Below are positions 25,762-38,880 of a stretch of 64,000 nucleotides of DNA, one piece after another. The position numbers were made by a program, and so were the translations under genes. Source of the stretch: Bactrocera neohumeralis (lineage: Eukaryota; Arthropoda; Insecta; Diptera; Tephritidae); assembly GCF_024586455.1 (NCBI RefSeq), contig NC_065920.1, forward strand, positions 77,182,215-77,246,214, read 5' to 3'. How positions within the stretch are numbered: the first letter of the stretch is position 1; each line of letters starts with the position of its first letter. Under the pieces are notes generated by a model, which saw nothing but the letters and a program-made list of their open reading frames with translations, ran no database searches and had not been told where the DNA came from.

Positions 25762-26340
25762 AACTAATTTAAAGTATTATATTACTATTTCATAAAAACT
25801 TAAAACTTTAATAAAATAATGAACGCATAAAAAATTAAACAGATTAAAAAAAGTAGTATTTTTTTATTTTCTCACAAAAACAATATAGGTACTTAAGAAT
25901 ACAACATTGGTTTTCCGTTAACATCCCTGTGTTCTATTACATATCTGTGTCAAATGACGGAATCGCAGGAACAACAATAAAGCAGATATTGGCAGTCGCA
26001 CAAAAATCCAAAATTTGTGGAGTTCGAACATATAAACATAAATTATCTGATTATTTAGTGAAATAACGTATCTTTCTTGTTTGCATACTAATTTACAAAT
26101 TTGCATTTTGATAAATAACCTTAAACGAATACACTCGAGCACGAAAGTTGCGAGTTGCTGTTGCAACAACAATACTGCGTGGTTGAACGCAAAGACACAA
26201 CAGTGAATAAAAAGCACGCGAAAACGAAAGTTCGACTGGTATCTATAAAATTATTATCCTCTCTTCTACCCGCCCAGTTGCATTTACACTAACGGCTACG
26301 TTTTGGATAACGAAACTCTTCCAATTGCCAAAGAAGTAAG
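25762..26340. other. Dpm1 3' end and Dda1 5' region
   Basis: Contains the Dpm1 3' UTR and, towards 26340, the Dda1 promoter and leader. A pyrimidine-rich CTCTCTTCTACCCGCC stretch lies near 26259. No other gene. Confidence 0.5.
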
Positions 26341-26655
26341 ATGTCTGTAGCAGAATTTCTCAAGGACCTACCCAGCCACAATGCACAAAACTTTTCGCAA
26401 TTTAATATGGAACAAGGACTTCGTACATCACAGAAAAGGCCTTCCGTATATTTACCAACAGAAGATGTGCCATCGGAGCAGCACATTGTGATGGATAAAC
26501 GTTGCGTGTTATTGAGATATCTTAAACAACAATGGGATAAAAAGACATTACCTCGGAAACGTGATCACACTAACGGCGAAGCAAACGTGGGAAATGGCAC
26601 AGCGAATAACAGTTGTAAAAAACGTCCACGATTGGATATAAACCAACTTGTTTAA
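26341..26655 (+). CDS. Dda1: DET1- and DDB1-associated protein 1, single exon
   Basis: Small core component of CUL4-DDB1 ubiquitin ligases that binds DDB1 and tunes substrate receptor recruitment. The uninterrupted frame encodes 104 residues (human DDA1 102). Family landmarks in order: VAEFLKDLPSHNAQNFSQF at the N-terminus (human MADFLKGLPVYNKSNFSRF), then RPSVYLPTEDVPSEQHIV, then LLRYLKQQWDKK. A lysine/arginine-rich tail (KKRPRLD) resembles a nuclear localisation signal. The first ATG lies just before the conserved block. It is followed 3' by poly(A) hexamers near 26900 and converges with ND-B22. Confidence 0.96.
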   Translation: MSVAEFLKDLPSHNAQNFSQFNMEQGLRTSQKRPSVYLPTEDVPSEQHIVMDKRCVLLRYLKQQWDKKTLPRKRDHTNGEANVGNGTANNSCKKRPRLDINQLV

Positions 26656-27613
26656 AACACTTTGGTTTGTGAGCTGTAAAGTGGGCGGGGCAACGAGCGC
26701 AGCACGAATAATCAAATTGTGTCTGGGAAGCGCTTAAAAGTATGACAACTTGCTGTTATAATTTACTAAAAATGAAATTATTTTTTGTTTTTATTAAAAC
26801 AACACTTCAATTAATTTTTGTTTTAAAATTATGTTTGTATAGCATTTTCCTTAGTGCTGTACAAAATCAACGAATTATAATCGGCAACATAAACCCTAAA
26901 TAAATATATTCCTGAATAATTTTAAAACCCTCGTAAAAAGGGGTTCTGTACAAACACACAAACAATAGTCTGCAGCTTGTTAAATATGGTGCAAATATGC
27001 GCCTAGCCATTACACATTAGTTGTTAAGATATTATTTTCTAAATATTTGAATATAAGCAATTTTGTAAGTCGCAACTCACATTAACTGAAACTTGGAAAT
27101 AACTTGTACTAAAAAATAAATTCACACATGCACGCATTAAACAGTTTAGTTTTATTTGAAATTGATTGAGTATTAGCAGAGCGTCTTGTGACTGAATAAA
27201 ATGTATCGTATTCTACAATGATTTATGATTGAGTAGTTTCAGACCGTCTTCATGAGTAAATAAAATGTATAGTATTGTACAAGAAGGAATTAATTTGTTG
27301 TAGTCCTAAACTTTCTGCATTTTATATGTATATTGAGTCTATATCCCCAGCATTTTGTGTGCGTTTTGCATGTTATTATACTACTAAAGTTCGAAATTTC
27401 TTCTCGACGAATCAAAGCATTTGTAACAATTTATCTAAACCAGCAAAGGCTAGTCGTACTATTATCATCTTATAATGAAGAAACAATTTAGTTTATGCAT
27501 ATTTTATTTGCTATACTTATATTACCATCTGCAGTTTATATTTCGGTATTTCGGTACTTATTAAATGAGCCTTTTGGTTTTTTTTAGCGCTCAAGATTTA
27601 ATGCAATATTTCT
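26656..27613. other. Convergent 3' region between Dda1 and ND-B22
   Basis: AT-rich. It holds the Dda1 3' UTR (AATAAA near 26899) and, on the minus strand, an ND-B22 poly(A) signal at 27508-27503. A duplicated 63-base unit lies at 27170-27283. No coding ORF is supported. Confidence 0.55.
27170..27283 (+). repeat. Tandem duplication, about 63 bp period
   Basis: CGTCTTGTGACTGAATAAAA near 27182 and CGTCTTCATGAGTAAATAAA near 27245 each continue with ATGTATNGTATTNTACAA. Both copies carry an AATAAA hexamer. Confidence 0.7.
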
Positions 27614-28205
27614 TTAATGGTGACCTAAATCCTTTGGATCTGGTTTGCCGTACTGTTTTTCCCACCAAGCAACGAATTCCTGTTTGCGTTGTTCTCGCTT
27701 GGCAAAATATTCTGGATATTGTGCTTTCTCCAAGGGATGCCAATAGTCGATAACCCAATCTGGTGGAATAACTTCACGTTCGAAGGCGCAGCCACCAGCA
27801 CTGTTGGCAACTGTAAAAACAAAACCATAATTATATCTTACTTATAAATACCGACTAAGATATGTATATCGCTTACAGGTTCTAGGCTGGAAATGTTTGG
27901 TCTCGAACAATTCTTGTTCGCCAGCCGCTAGCAAGCGAGAGGCTTCCGCCATGTCGGTGACACTACGGTTTTTGTCAAATCGTTGACGCAGTAACACCGC
28001 TCTATACCGGAAAATATTTCTGAAAAATAACGTAATATAAAAGGAAATTAGAATGTATAGTAAATTACATAATATTGTTTTGGATATTCTTGCTTGGGGG
28101 CCAAACATACTTGCGGTCATACCACGCTTCCAGATTACGTAGTGCTCTTTTGTATAGACTGCATACTTGGCGTGAGTGCGTCCGCACGGTAAACGGTACC
28201 GACAT
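27614..28205 (-). CDS. ND-B22: NADH dehydrogenase (complex I) subunit B22 / NDUFB9, 3 exons
   Basis: Accessory LYR-motif subunit of mitochondrial respiratory complex I, in the membrane arm, matrix side. Exons (minus): 28205-28111, 28019-27877 and 27810-27614. Phases join and give 144 residues. The N-terminus has HSRQVCSLYKRALRNLEAW with the LYR-family Leu17-Tyr18-Lys19. Exon 2 gives RYRAVLLRQRFDKN, as in the family. Exon 3 gives GGCAFEREVIPPDWVIDYWH and YPEYFAKREQ, matching the conserved [20 protein letters not shown] region of NDUFB9. It is shorter than the human protein (179) because the C-terminal tail is reduced; it ends KDLGHH. Divergent from the ankyrin gene downstream. Confidence 0.95.
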
Positions 28206-29334
28206 TTTTAAGGAAACGCGTCTTCAAAATTTTTGTTTTAAAAGGCCTCGTAAAAATCGTCTACTAAATTACTCCCACAGTTGTCCAATTTGACTTTTGA
28301 TGTACAAACAGCTGATGGCAATTGAGAAATGCCACATTTTTACGGTTAAGACTGGCAATAATGTTGAGAACGTACGTTCTCTGTAAATGAAATGTCACTA
28401 AGAACGTATAAATAAAGTGGATTCTGTTCTTTAGATTACGGTCTTTGCTGCATTCCCGTACAAAAGTATTTGTCTTTGCTAGAATCGGTCAAAACAGATC
28501 CCATTTCACACGCAATACACATTTATCAATATCACAATCCAAAAGAAAAATGAATATTTCCACATTTTTTCCAATTTGCCTCTGCACATTTTCTCTTCCG
28601 TGCGCTCAGACAACAGCTACGTCGGCGAATACTACAGATTTCTCAATTAAATTCTGGTGAGTATACACTACAAATAAGTGAAATTACAAAACTTTAGAAA
28701 TTGTCAACCTATGAGCAAAAGGTATCCATTGTGTACTGCATTCGTTTGTATTAGAATAAAGTGTTTTTACAAACTGCGTTTTTGTGTTTGATGCCGGTTA
28801 TGGGCGGGGAGTGTTCATCCATGGCATCGTGTTCGGATTTTTCGCTTGCTACAATGGCTTTACTTATAGCTACTACAAATGTTACCATATATGTTATGAT
28901 ATAAATGTGTTAATACTTTTTGTTAGTTCACATGCATTGTACAAAGTTCTATCGAAAAGTTTATATGGTCATACATAATTTTTTTGGGTGAATTGTGGGC
29001 TAAAGTGCGAAAAATGGCGCGCAGTACGCAGTTGACGTACTTGAAAGACATCACATTCTCCCTTTTAAAGCTATTTTGCTCATCTTCCGTTCTTTTCCTG
29101 CATTTCCTTTATGTGTTTGTTTTTCTTGTTTCATAGTGCTTCCAGTTTGTATTTTTCATCTGATTGTTTCCCATTCTTTGCAGTTCATTCACATTTAAGT
29201 TCGAAAAGATAGCCCAGTCCGTCTGGCTATTTCGAATTGTCGGCGCTTTTGTGTGCAGGAGTGTGAAAAAGACGGAAAATCCAAAAAATACCAACACAGC
29301 GGGGAATCGAAACAGTACAGACCTACACTTGAAC
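28206..29334. promoter_or_regulatory. Divergent promoter region and 5' leader of the ankyrin gene
   Basis: The left part separates ND-B22 (minus) from the ankyrin gene (plus) and probably holds both promoters. A probable leader exon ends at a GTGAGTATA donor near 28659. A TTCTTTGCAG acceptor at 29173-29182 precedes the exon that contains the chosen ATG. Between them is an intron of about 0.5 kb. The leader contains an ATG at 28550 that stays open through the splice into the downstream frame. Confidence 0.5.
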
Positions 29335-30666
29335 ATGTCTTCAGCGGCCAATTCGCCTGCGACTAATTCGAACTCTGATGACGAACAAAGCCGGTAAGTT
29401 GTAAGTTGGGGAAATTGTATTCCTCACCGTATAAGGGGTTTGTTTGATCTAAAGAGAACGTTCGGTGCTCTCACAACAAAATAAAATTTTGCCGCCGACA
29501 GCAGAGGCAAAAATTCTTTAAATGCGTTTTCTAACCAAAAATTATAAGATGAATTAATAAGGCGCAAAGGTAACACATGGTGTTTGTTTATACATATATT
29601 TATTTTATGTCATGACTTAATTTTAATGAGAAAGCGTCGGCGTTAATGAGCATTGTTCCGCAAATGTTGGCGAATACGTACCATTATGTAAAAAATTATG
29701 TTACGAAGTGTTGCCAACTATTCGTATTTAATATTCAATAACATAACTTCGAGGAAATTAATATTCTCTGTCCTTCCTTCTTTTATTTAAAATTATTTAT
29801 TTGCATAATTTTATCTTTAAATGTTTTTTCTTTTGTAAAAAATTGTAAACTCATTCCCCTCGAAATATGTACTGAGCATTTGAATAAGATGTCAGGGCTA
29901 TTAAATTCAGATTATATAGAAAGTTTGAAAAAATTCTTAAATATTTTTATGTTATAGATCGAAATGGCATATACAACTAAATGCGGACACACCTTCACCA
30001 AATCCAAACACACCGTTATCTACACCCACCTCATTGCATTCCAGCGCCGGTGGAGTTAGTGGTGGAGCATCAAAACGCAAAAGTGCGTTTCTTCCATATC
30101 GGCCACATGCCACTGTGCTAACAAACTTGCAGCGCGGCAATACTGAAGCAACCTTTTGCCCAGTGGAAGTAGCATTATCATTCCACGAACGTGCCGGTCA
30201 GGGTGAGATCACCGATGATCAAGTGCGTATAGAATTCGAGCGTAATGCTCGCAATATTGATTTCAAAGATGCTACTGGGTTTACTGCCCTACATTGGGCA
30301 TCATACTATGGTCAGCTAGCTGCAGTACGTTTACTTGTTGATTCTGGTGCTGATGTGAATGCCGAAGCACCTGAAATGGTAACACCACTTTTGCTTGCAG
30401 CCTGTGGTGGTCATAATGAGGTGGTGCGTTTGTTGCTGGAACGTGGTGCTCGCCCTACACATATGGATATTGTTGGCAATACGGCGTTAATGTATGCCGC
30501 TGCTGGAAATCACCCACACACCTGCAACGAATTGTTAGCCAAAGATCCGGATATGACGGCAACCAATGAGAATGGTGATACCGCATACTCATTGGCTGTA
30601 GAAAATGGAGCTGTTTTGGCCCAAGCTGTGCTGGAGCAGTACTTGAGTGCGTTGTTGCTGCTTTAA
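29335..30666 (+). CDS. Ankyrin-repeat protein of the RFXANK/ANKRA2 family, 2 coding exons
   Basis: Adaptor protein: relatives use a C-terminal ankyrin groove to bind PxLPx[I/L]-type peptides in RFX factors, HDACs and megalin. Exons 29335-29393 and 29958-30666 join in phase and give 255 residues. The first 95 residues are Ser/Asn/Pro-rich and look disordered, with a short basic SKRKSAFLPYRP stretch. Four ankyrin repeats follow: residues about 125-157 (GFTALHWASYYGQLAAVRLL), 161-190, 194-224 and 227-250. GNTALMYAAAGNH corresponds to GGTPLLYAVRGNH in RFXANK. It ends soon after the last repeat, as in relatives; AATAAA at 30785. An upstream in-frame ATG at 28550 would add about 88 residues. Exact orthology is not settled. 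Confidence 0.85.
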
Positions 30667-32453
30667 AAGAGAACTATTCTCAAAAGGAATTGATTATGAA
30701 AATCGGTAAGTAATTTGCGATGTTATCTTGTTGAATATTTTAACTTTATAAGAAGTTCCTTGCATTTTGTAATTCAAAAATTAAAATAAAACTCTTAATT
30801 AAAAAATATAAGAACTGGAATAGGCAATACAAAACCTCGTTATGTTTGAAAAATACTTAATATATGTACTTAAATTTGCTTTTCATTAAAATACCCGGTA
30901 GGTAGGGCTGTCTGCAAATAAACTGTGACAGGAAGTACATTCGTTTTCCGTGGACATACTTGTAAATTCACCTCTGACGCGCCCTAAATAACAAATCGAA
31001 ATGCTTTACATTAACTTGTTGGCTATAGTGACGAAGATTGTAGTGGCGTTAGCGAGAGAACCACCCATAAGTGTCACTTCCGTTTATCAGTAAAAAATGC
31101 AGACAGACGCTGTGCCCTGACACAGCATCTCGGTTCTTTTCATTCGAGCACCCAACAGTTTGAGAGAAAAAATGCTAAATATTTACGCATTCAACGACTC
31201 GTTTATAAGCATTCGCTAACAATACATATGCGATTCCAACACAACTGCATCATTATTTACATATGAGGATGCATTGACGCCTCCCCGCTGCCTCGCTACT
31301 GGATAGTGCATCTTAGGCGGGAGCTTGTATACTGCCACCACCCACATATACACACACACGTTTGCACATTGACTGTGAGATAATACAGTAATTTTAATTC
31401 ATTCATTCATTTCTGCAGCCTATGCAACCGATGCTTGTTGATCCTCCCGCCCGCCAACTCCTCCAAGGCTGCATGCTAAATAGATCGTGAATTTATATAT
31501 GCAAGTCTCTTTTGATTTCCTCTTACTTATTGCCTTTACGGAAACTATCTCTCATGCCTGTAATAGTGAGCGTTTTTAATTGATGAAATGAAAATTAGGC
31601 TTTGAGCAATGAAATGGACGACCGACTCGATTCAAGCAATTTTATATTGACTACGGACTTTATACAAGATAATTGGACTCCATTATACATAAGACCATGG
31701 CCTGACCATACAAAATATATAATATGTTTAATCGTGTTCGCTTTTATTTGGTGAAATTCACGCCAATTTGCTTAAGAGTTAGACTAGTTGAATGTCTGAT
31801 TAAGGTCTTATATTAATAACCTTAGTATATTAATTGAAGTTAAAACCTGTATACGATATACACATAAGGCTGCTTGAAACCGTTCGCATATTGGTTTAAT
31901 TTTTCCTAAGGTTGCCGACAGGTATTTCAGTTTTCCAAATGGACATAGTAGTGGTTTTAGTGCTAGTCTTATAGGATGCAGCCGAGGAGTGTTTTTAGTT
32001 GTAAATACTTCGGATACATTCTAAAATACTCCTCAAGATTAAAATATTTCAATTGTAATTATTTTTTGGTATTATTAGCTCAAGAATAAATTTGGCGTAC
32101 TTTTCAAATGAGAAAGTTTTACCAGATATTTCCTCCATTGACTGTTTAATTAGACACAATCATCCGGATCCGAACTCACAAACCAAACAATATTCGCATT
32201 CGCAATTAATACCTACATATAAAAGCTGTTCGAACAAAATTAGTGGCATCAAACATCACACATATACTTTCAAGTCTGTTATGTTTACATATTTCTTCTC
32301 CTCTCTTTTGTTCGTTCACCTTTTTCCCCATCAGATTTCAAATGGTTTCTCATCAGCAAACCAAAGAGAAACTGTCTCAGCGGATTTGCTGACTGTGCTG
32401 CCGGCTTCGGTCTTTTGTCTTCAACGGCTACGGCTACGGCTCCGGCTCCGTTC
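30667..32453. other. Intergenic region before the spi locus
   Basis: No ORF of coding quality. It includes the ankyrin gene 3' UTR. Just before 32454 lies an imperfect CTACGGCTACGG/CTCCGGCTCCG repeat. I see no RNA gene or mobile element. Confidence 0.45.
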
Positions 32454-33169
32454 AGTTTTTTACGACGCTCGCTAGTTGTTTGGTTCGAACATTCATTTAG
32501 GTTGGACGTGTTTGTTGCTGCTGCTCTTGGCCAATCGCTTCATTAGTGGAGAGGAAATTCAAAAAATTCAACTTCATTGCTAGTTGGTAGAAATATTGGC
32601 TGATTGCCACAGTCAGTCACAACGACAGCGACAGCGACAGTAAATAAGCGCAGCGAAAAAGTTGGAAGGTGTATATCAAAATACAGATACTGAAATTTAT
32701 TTTATACAGAAAAAATCAAGATTAAGATATGTGAAGAATATCGGTAAAATAAATATTAATATACATAAAATTGCAAGTGTAAAGCAAGCGAAACACATAT
32801 ACCAAAAAGATATAGATAAACTACTTGTGCTGTGAAAATTCAATTCCAAAAATTTGAAGTAATAACAGAACACGGAACGAAAAAATTCGCTACGCAATTT
32901 ATTATGTGTATATACCAACAGTGCGCGATATTCAGAAACTAACATCAGAAAGCAAAAGGAAGTGCGTGCGCTTTTACTCCATTTACAAATTGGACATTAC
33001 AAAATTTCATTGTAATATATCTCAAAAGAATTACCAAGGTCGTTGAAAATCTTTCTATTCACAATTAAATGCTTAAAGAAAACTTGTGTCAAGACAGTAA
33101 AAAGGTACGAATCGACTTAGCCAAAGCAGCAGTAGTTCACGTCGTGCTTTCAGCATCTAGCAAGAAAAC
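32454..33169 (+). other. spi: Candidate non-coding first exon of spi with initiator
   Basis: TTCAGTTT at 32451-32458 fits the insect initiator (TCAGTY, A at 32454). A GGTTC at +29 to +33 resembles a downstream promoter element but is one base off the usual register. The following 700 bases look like a fly 5' UTR: CGACAGCGACAGCGACAG, A-rich and CAA-rich stretches, and no long ORF. They end in the clean donor AAAAC/GTAAGT at 33170. A 33069 ATG opens a 34-codon upstream ORF. Assigning this exon to spi rests on strand and lack of another gene. Confidence 0.4.
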
Positions 33170-36100
33170 GTAAGTTAACTTTTCCATACGTTTTTGCCGC
33201 TCCTTACTAGTGTACTCTATATTTTGACACCTTCCTATGAGTAATTATAAGTATATCTGTAAGTGTCGTATATCTTGTGCAATCATGGCTTACAATGTAA
33301 TACTTTTCTTCACTTGCCGTAAATATGTACAGCGGCATTAACGCTTTATTTGGCTTTGCGGAAAATGCTCGTCGTACTGTCAAGAACTAACATCTGTACA
33401 TGCAAAATATACATTTGTGTATACTACTTGCCATTTGTGTGCTTCATACTCTTTGTATATTATATCAAATGCCACCCTAATGAAAAGAAAGTGCGAACGC
33501 AAGCGCCTCAAGGAAGGAAAGACTGAAAAAAATTGAAACTCTATTCTCATTTGCGGGTTTTCAGTGGCTTTTAGTTGAATTTCACGATGTGATAGGCGGT
33601 TATGGTTATATGCGAAAGGAAGATGCAATACGTTCCCACGAAGTAGTTAGGCGCCTTAAACAAAAACCTAACTTTTGTAGTGTTTAAATTATGTATGTAT
33701 TAAAAGCAAAGAAAATACAAATTTAGCCTTTGATTTCATCTTCATATTCGTGTTAAAAATGGAGGTAACTTGAATTGTAAGTTAAAAGCTTTTCCAGGAA
33801 AGTTTTTCTTTTTTCAAAATTTAAACAATTAAAACCAGTTTGAATTATTGCTATATTTTCGCACAGTCTCCTTGATTTGCTTCATCACACTCAACGATTA
33901 TTTGTTTATAATTTGAGGTCTTTGTTTTAAATCTGAAAATTTAGATCAGCAAATACTAAACAGTCGTGAATGCAACACCTAACTCACCCATGCTGCCTTC
34001 TTACTTTGTTTAATTAATTCATTTTGTGTTTGGTTTGTACTTTATTTGTTTACAGCTGCCTCTGTACAATCTATAGTGTAGATATAAATACCTATTGCTT
34101 AGTGTGTATATCGTATCTATTTTTCACCTGTAGCCTCAAAACATTTGTTATTATTATTTAACATACACTTTATATCTAATATGTACTGTTCTTCTTCAAT
34201 GCAGTCCACTTTAATTAGATTGATCACGAAACAGAGCTATACAACCGGACCCCTTCGATCCCCTTACGTATATAGATGTAACGCCTCTGCTAATGTTATT
34301 AGCTTTATATGTGTATGTGCATTTCATTTTGCTACGTTCTTTTTCCTGCACTTTGGTATGTGATATAGTTTTTGTTGTTTGTTCCTCTTATTTAGCTGGC
34401 GCTGAGTTTGCTCTGCTCATTATGTATTACGCCTTCGTTTATTTCGTTCGTCGACTGTGCTGTTTTGCCGTTTTGTTGGCCTTTCGGTTGATTGGTCGGT
34501 CACAGCGTAAAAAGCAAAAAGTCGCTTCGCAGCGGCAGCAGCGGTTGTTGGCTTTTCTGTATTGCTGCATTTTTACGTTTCTCTAAAAGAATGCCAACAG
34601 TGGCAAAACACATGCTTGTCATATGTATGCGCATGTGGAGAACGAGCAAACGAATAAATAAGTCGCGAATAGAAGAGATTTTTGCAAAGCGTAAGAGAAG
34701 AAACACATTTTAAAGTGAATTGGATTTAATGAGGATTCGCGTTGCCAATGTCTGCTATTTTAGATTGCAAATTATTATTTTTAAGTTGACAATTGATCAA
34801 CTGTTGGATTTTTCGCTTGAAATATATATATTATATTTTGACAAATTCAGTATGTTTTTTTTGGTATGTATATATCTTTGTTTATTTGAATACAAAGACG
34901 CTTTAGAGCCAGTTTGTTCCTAACGAAAATATTTTTCAGTTTACATGTGACAATTTCTTGTTTACATTTTCATGATTTTGTGTGATTTACAACCTATTCG
35001 TAATCGGCAGCTGATTCTGTCCTTATTGGTTAGAATATTGGCAAATAAGAGTTAAAACACTTTCTATTACGATATCGACACAACTTTGCAATTAAAATAT
35101 AGTTAAGCCCACAGTGATGGCTAACCATAAGGTAATAAGGCAAGCAATTTATTGTGCCTAGAGTTGGCAACGCAATGTTGCTTGGAACCTAATAAGAGTT
35201 CCAATTCCATTCTCTTTTCAGTTCGTTAATTTAAAATTTCTCTCAACTCACTCTCTTAGTTGTATGAGGGGAATGATTTATTTTGTATCTTTATTAGCGT
35301 ATCTGCGCGGGCAAAATAGCACTGTAGATACGTGTGTGCGTGTACAAAGGTGTGTGTTGTCGCGCACACTGAGACCGTGTGTAGTGGTTGAAATATCTCG
35401 TTGGCGTACGAAATGCGTCGACGTACGAATAACAAATTTCATTCAGTACTGGTTTCTGGGGGAAATTAAGCGCTAAATAGAGTACACAGATGAGCAGAAA
35501 CAAAGTTATAGTAAAACTAACGAACAGACGACGGCAACGACGACGATGACGACGAAGCGAATGAGCGTGTTGTATATGTTCCACTCAAGTTCGTTCTTAT
35601 TTTCACTACTATTTTTTCTTGTATTCGTTAATTTAAAATTAGTTCGCCGACCTCCCTACCAACCAAGCAACGACCGATTGGCCTGGTCTTCGTCACAATA
35701 AAATCGAGACAGGGCGCAAAGAGCGTGTGAAGGTGCATATAAAAAGTATTCAAACTGAAAAGAAAACGCACAGGAAATACTACTCGAATCTTACTACTAC
35801 ACACACATCCATGGATATGTACATATGCACATCATGTGTATGTACATACATATATGGCTATGTATGGCTGGCATGACTGCTTGTGGGCACAAAGTAATGG
35901 AAAGGTCGTTCAAATGGAATTTTTCTTGCAATTTAAATTTGTTCGTCTTCATTGCTGTCTTCCGTCTGTTGCCTGCTTTGGAAGTTGTTGTGGCAGCGGT
36001 TGACGTAGACGCTAATATTGGTGGCAGCAGCGCCATTATATTTATTTAGCGCATGTCTGCTCTGCATCTGTCAGCGCAGTGTATATAGTTCGTATGCGAC

Positions 36101-38300
36101 GCTGGCCGAATAATTTGAGGATGTAGCTAACTTTTTTTTTGGGTTAAAGATATAAAAAGTTTACCTATATTTTTTAGGTATTTGAGTAGACAGATGTTTT
36201 GACAGGTGTCATATATACAGATGTAAAAGCCACCAATAGGACTGCACGCATTTAACAGGCCGCAGTAGAGAGTTTGAAATTAATATGCAACACTTTTCTT
36301 CTTCAAAGGTTTGACTGATTAAAAGGATAAAATATGGAAGAAATATTTCTTACTGAAGTGGAAAGCATATTCCAAACGCAAGATAATGTCAAATCATCTT
36401 TTGTTTTTTGAGAATTGTTAAAACTATTAAGGACCTCAACTAACTGTCTAAAAGAAAGGATTTTTCGGAATTGTAAAAGTTGGGTTCCATCGAAGTTTTT
36501 GGCAATTACATTCCCACATCAACGTTTCAACACAATTTACTTGTAATGTAACTTGTAGAACATATTCTATTTCTCTAAGCTTCTATTCTAAGTTCCATAA
36601 TTCTTGAAGCTCTTCTACAATATATTTCCTTTCTCCAGATTCCCATTCTACATTCTAAAATGCATCAAACTTAAAATGTGTCTTCTTACACATCGAAAAA
36701 GTGAATATAATTTCACCGAAATGTGGAAATAATAATTTTTTTTTATTTTATTGCAAAGCTACATTTTGTTGTTGCAGTGCATCTGAATTATATTCCCTGT
36801 TTATATTTAGAGCCCTCCCACACGTTTTAATGGTTTCCTCCAGATGCTGGAAGTGTTGCTACTTTGTAGCTTTTATTGTCAAAAAGGAAGAATATCTATT
36901 GCCCGTTATAACTGTGCAGTACAACTTTGTTGCATCTGTCGGTTTAAACGTTGCACGTGCTCATGAAAATATCGAAATAATTAAAAATATGAATTTACAT
37001 TTTAGTGCTTTTACAAATATACGTAGATATGTAAATATGTATATAAATATATATACTGACCTTTTTTAATACTAATCACTTTAATAAATATGTATTTATG
37101 TTTGCATTTTTAAATGGCGTCTGTGTGCCATGCATATACATACATATACTCTATTGAGTTTTGTTTTGCTTAGCTGTTTCTGTCGCTTTATTTTGTGTTG
37201 GGTACTGTACGTAGAACCATGTTGTTTTTCATTTCGAAAATATGCTGCATTCCCAGCCAATGCATTCAACAAACAGCAAGCGAGCTAGCGAGGCAATTCC
37301 AATAGCGCAGCCAGGCCAATCGACGTCAACAAACCGAGCGACGACCAGCCGAGCATCGAAACAAACAATGGTGCAACCAGCTTAACTGGTGGCATCTGGT
37401 ATACTACATACATAAACCGTACATATGTACTACGTAGATGGTGATGATGAAGATGATGACGATGATGATGTTGTGCATATATCAAGAAAAACAAAGCTGC
37501 AGCGTTGTGCCAGTTTATTTGTTGCAGTCGTCGAGCTCGAGAGCTGCGTTGCATCTGTTTTCTCCGGTGTTCGTTGCAGCCGGCATCTGAAATGTTGTTG
37601 ACATCTTTGTTGATATTTTCGCCTGTTCTCTCCATCTCTCTCCTGCACACTCCATTGCTCTGTGTTGCGGCTGTGCTGCCTTTTCGAAATTATTTTCTCT
37701 TTTACAAACCTATTCGTTTACCATCTGCTTTCGCTCTTTGCATTTGTGCATTTGTTTTTATTGCATTTCTAAAATTTTTTCTCATTGGATATGCCATTGC
37801 ATCCAAATGTCAATAATAATAATAACAAAAATAACAACAACATTGCCATTGCCTATTTTAAGGTGTTTGCCTTTTCCGTTGTGCATCTTTTCTATACATA
37901 TTCTTCCTGCTTTTTTGCTTTTGTTTTGATTTAATTTGCTGTACAGTTGCATACATAAAAATACATACAAATGAATGTATGTATGCATACAAGCGTGCGT
38001 GCATGCGTGTAATTAAAGAAACAGCATTGACTTTACTTAGATCTATAACACAAAAGAAGGAAACTTTGATATTTTTTGATAACTTACTATATTTTAAGCT
38101 TCGAATTAGAATACGTCTTGAGTTTCTTAAAGAGGCGTTGAAAAGTTTTAGGTGCCCATGGAGTTGATGGTGGTTAACTTGGTAAAATATTAGTCAGTTT
38201 CAGTTACTACCGTGGAAACGCAGCTTTGGACTTGGAGGTTAAATTTGACTTGGACTGCCAAAAACAAACTATATTTTCACGACTTCTAAAACAAATCTTT
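33170..38300. other. Probable spi 5' intron, first part
   Basis: No supported gene. ORFs here are short, low-complexity and lack family signatures. A GATGAT-rich stretch (37438-37473) and palindromic ACATATGT-type motifs (for example 35818) are present. The strand and length suit a large regulatory intron. Confidence 0.4.
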
Positions 38301-38310
38301 ATTAGGGCTT

Positions 38311-38870
38311 TTAAAATAAGCTTCTGGGCCAATACAAGCATACCAATGCTTCAACCAATTTTCCAATTTCACTTCTTATAAGCCTCGGCTGGGATGCGTC
38401 TTTCGGTAGATTTTTGGACAGTTTTGTCACTAAATGATATAAATGATTTCTATCGCCACTTCTCGACGACGTTTTTTCTTTTGATAGGGTACTAGAATTC
38501 ACACGCTTCATATCCAAAACATTAACCAAAATGTCTTAAGTCGATCCATAAGAAATGTTGATATTCTGTACTATCTCCCTGATGCCAATACTCTGAATTT
38601 CAAGTACTGTTTGTCTAACTTTCTCGATATTTCCGTCATTAACAGAGGTGGGTGGCTCAAAAGCAAGTTTTCGATGACTTTACGACCTTCATTGAATGCT
38701 TTTTGCCATTCATATATTTTTGTGTTCGTGATAAAGGAGACTCTCCGAAACAATTCTGCAACATTTTGAACGATTCTGTAACAGTTATTCCATTGGAAAC
38801 AGAAAATTGATTGTGGTAAAAATATATCGACTAATTTTCTGTATTTTTGATGGTGCCTGATATTGCCCAC
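38311..38870 (-). mobile_element. Degenerate mariner-type transposon fragment
   Basis: Minus-strand translations carry the helix-turn-helix segment TNTKIYEWQKAFNEGRKVIE (38760-38680) and a later NVLDMKRVNSSTL block. They end in the C-terminal region near 38320. Stops and frameshifts interrupt the frame and the catalytic domain is largely absent. Comparable C-terminal debris occurs at 48690-48850. Confidence 0.65.
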
Positions 38871-38880
38871 AGACCCGACT

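Noticed and set aside
30589..30705. Alternative reading past the ankyrin stop (VLECVVAALKENYSQKEL) leading to a GTAAGT at 30703
   Set aside because: Needs a frameshift; the annotated end falls where RFXANK/ANKRA2 proteins normally stop; openness of 22 codons is unremarkable.
36701..37069. 122-residue plus-strand frame
   Set aside because: No homology signal, and it ends in simple ATATAA repeat.
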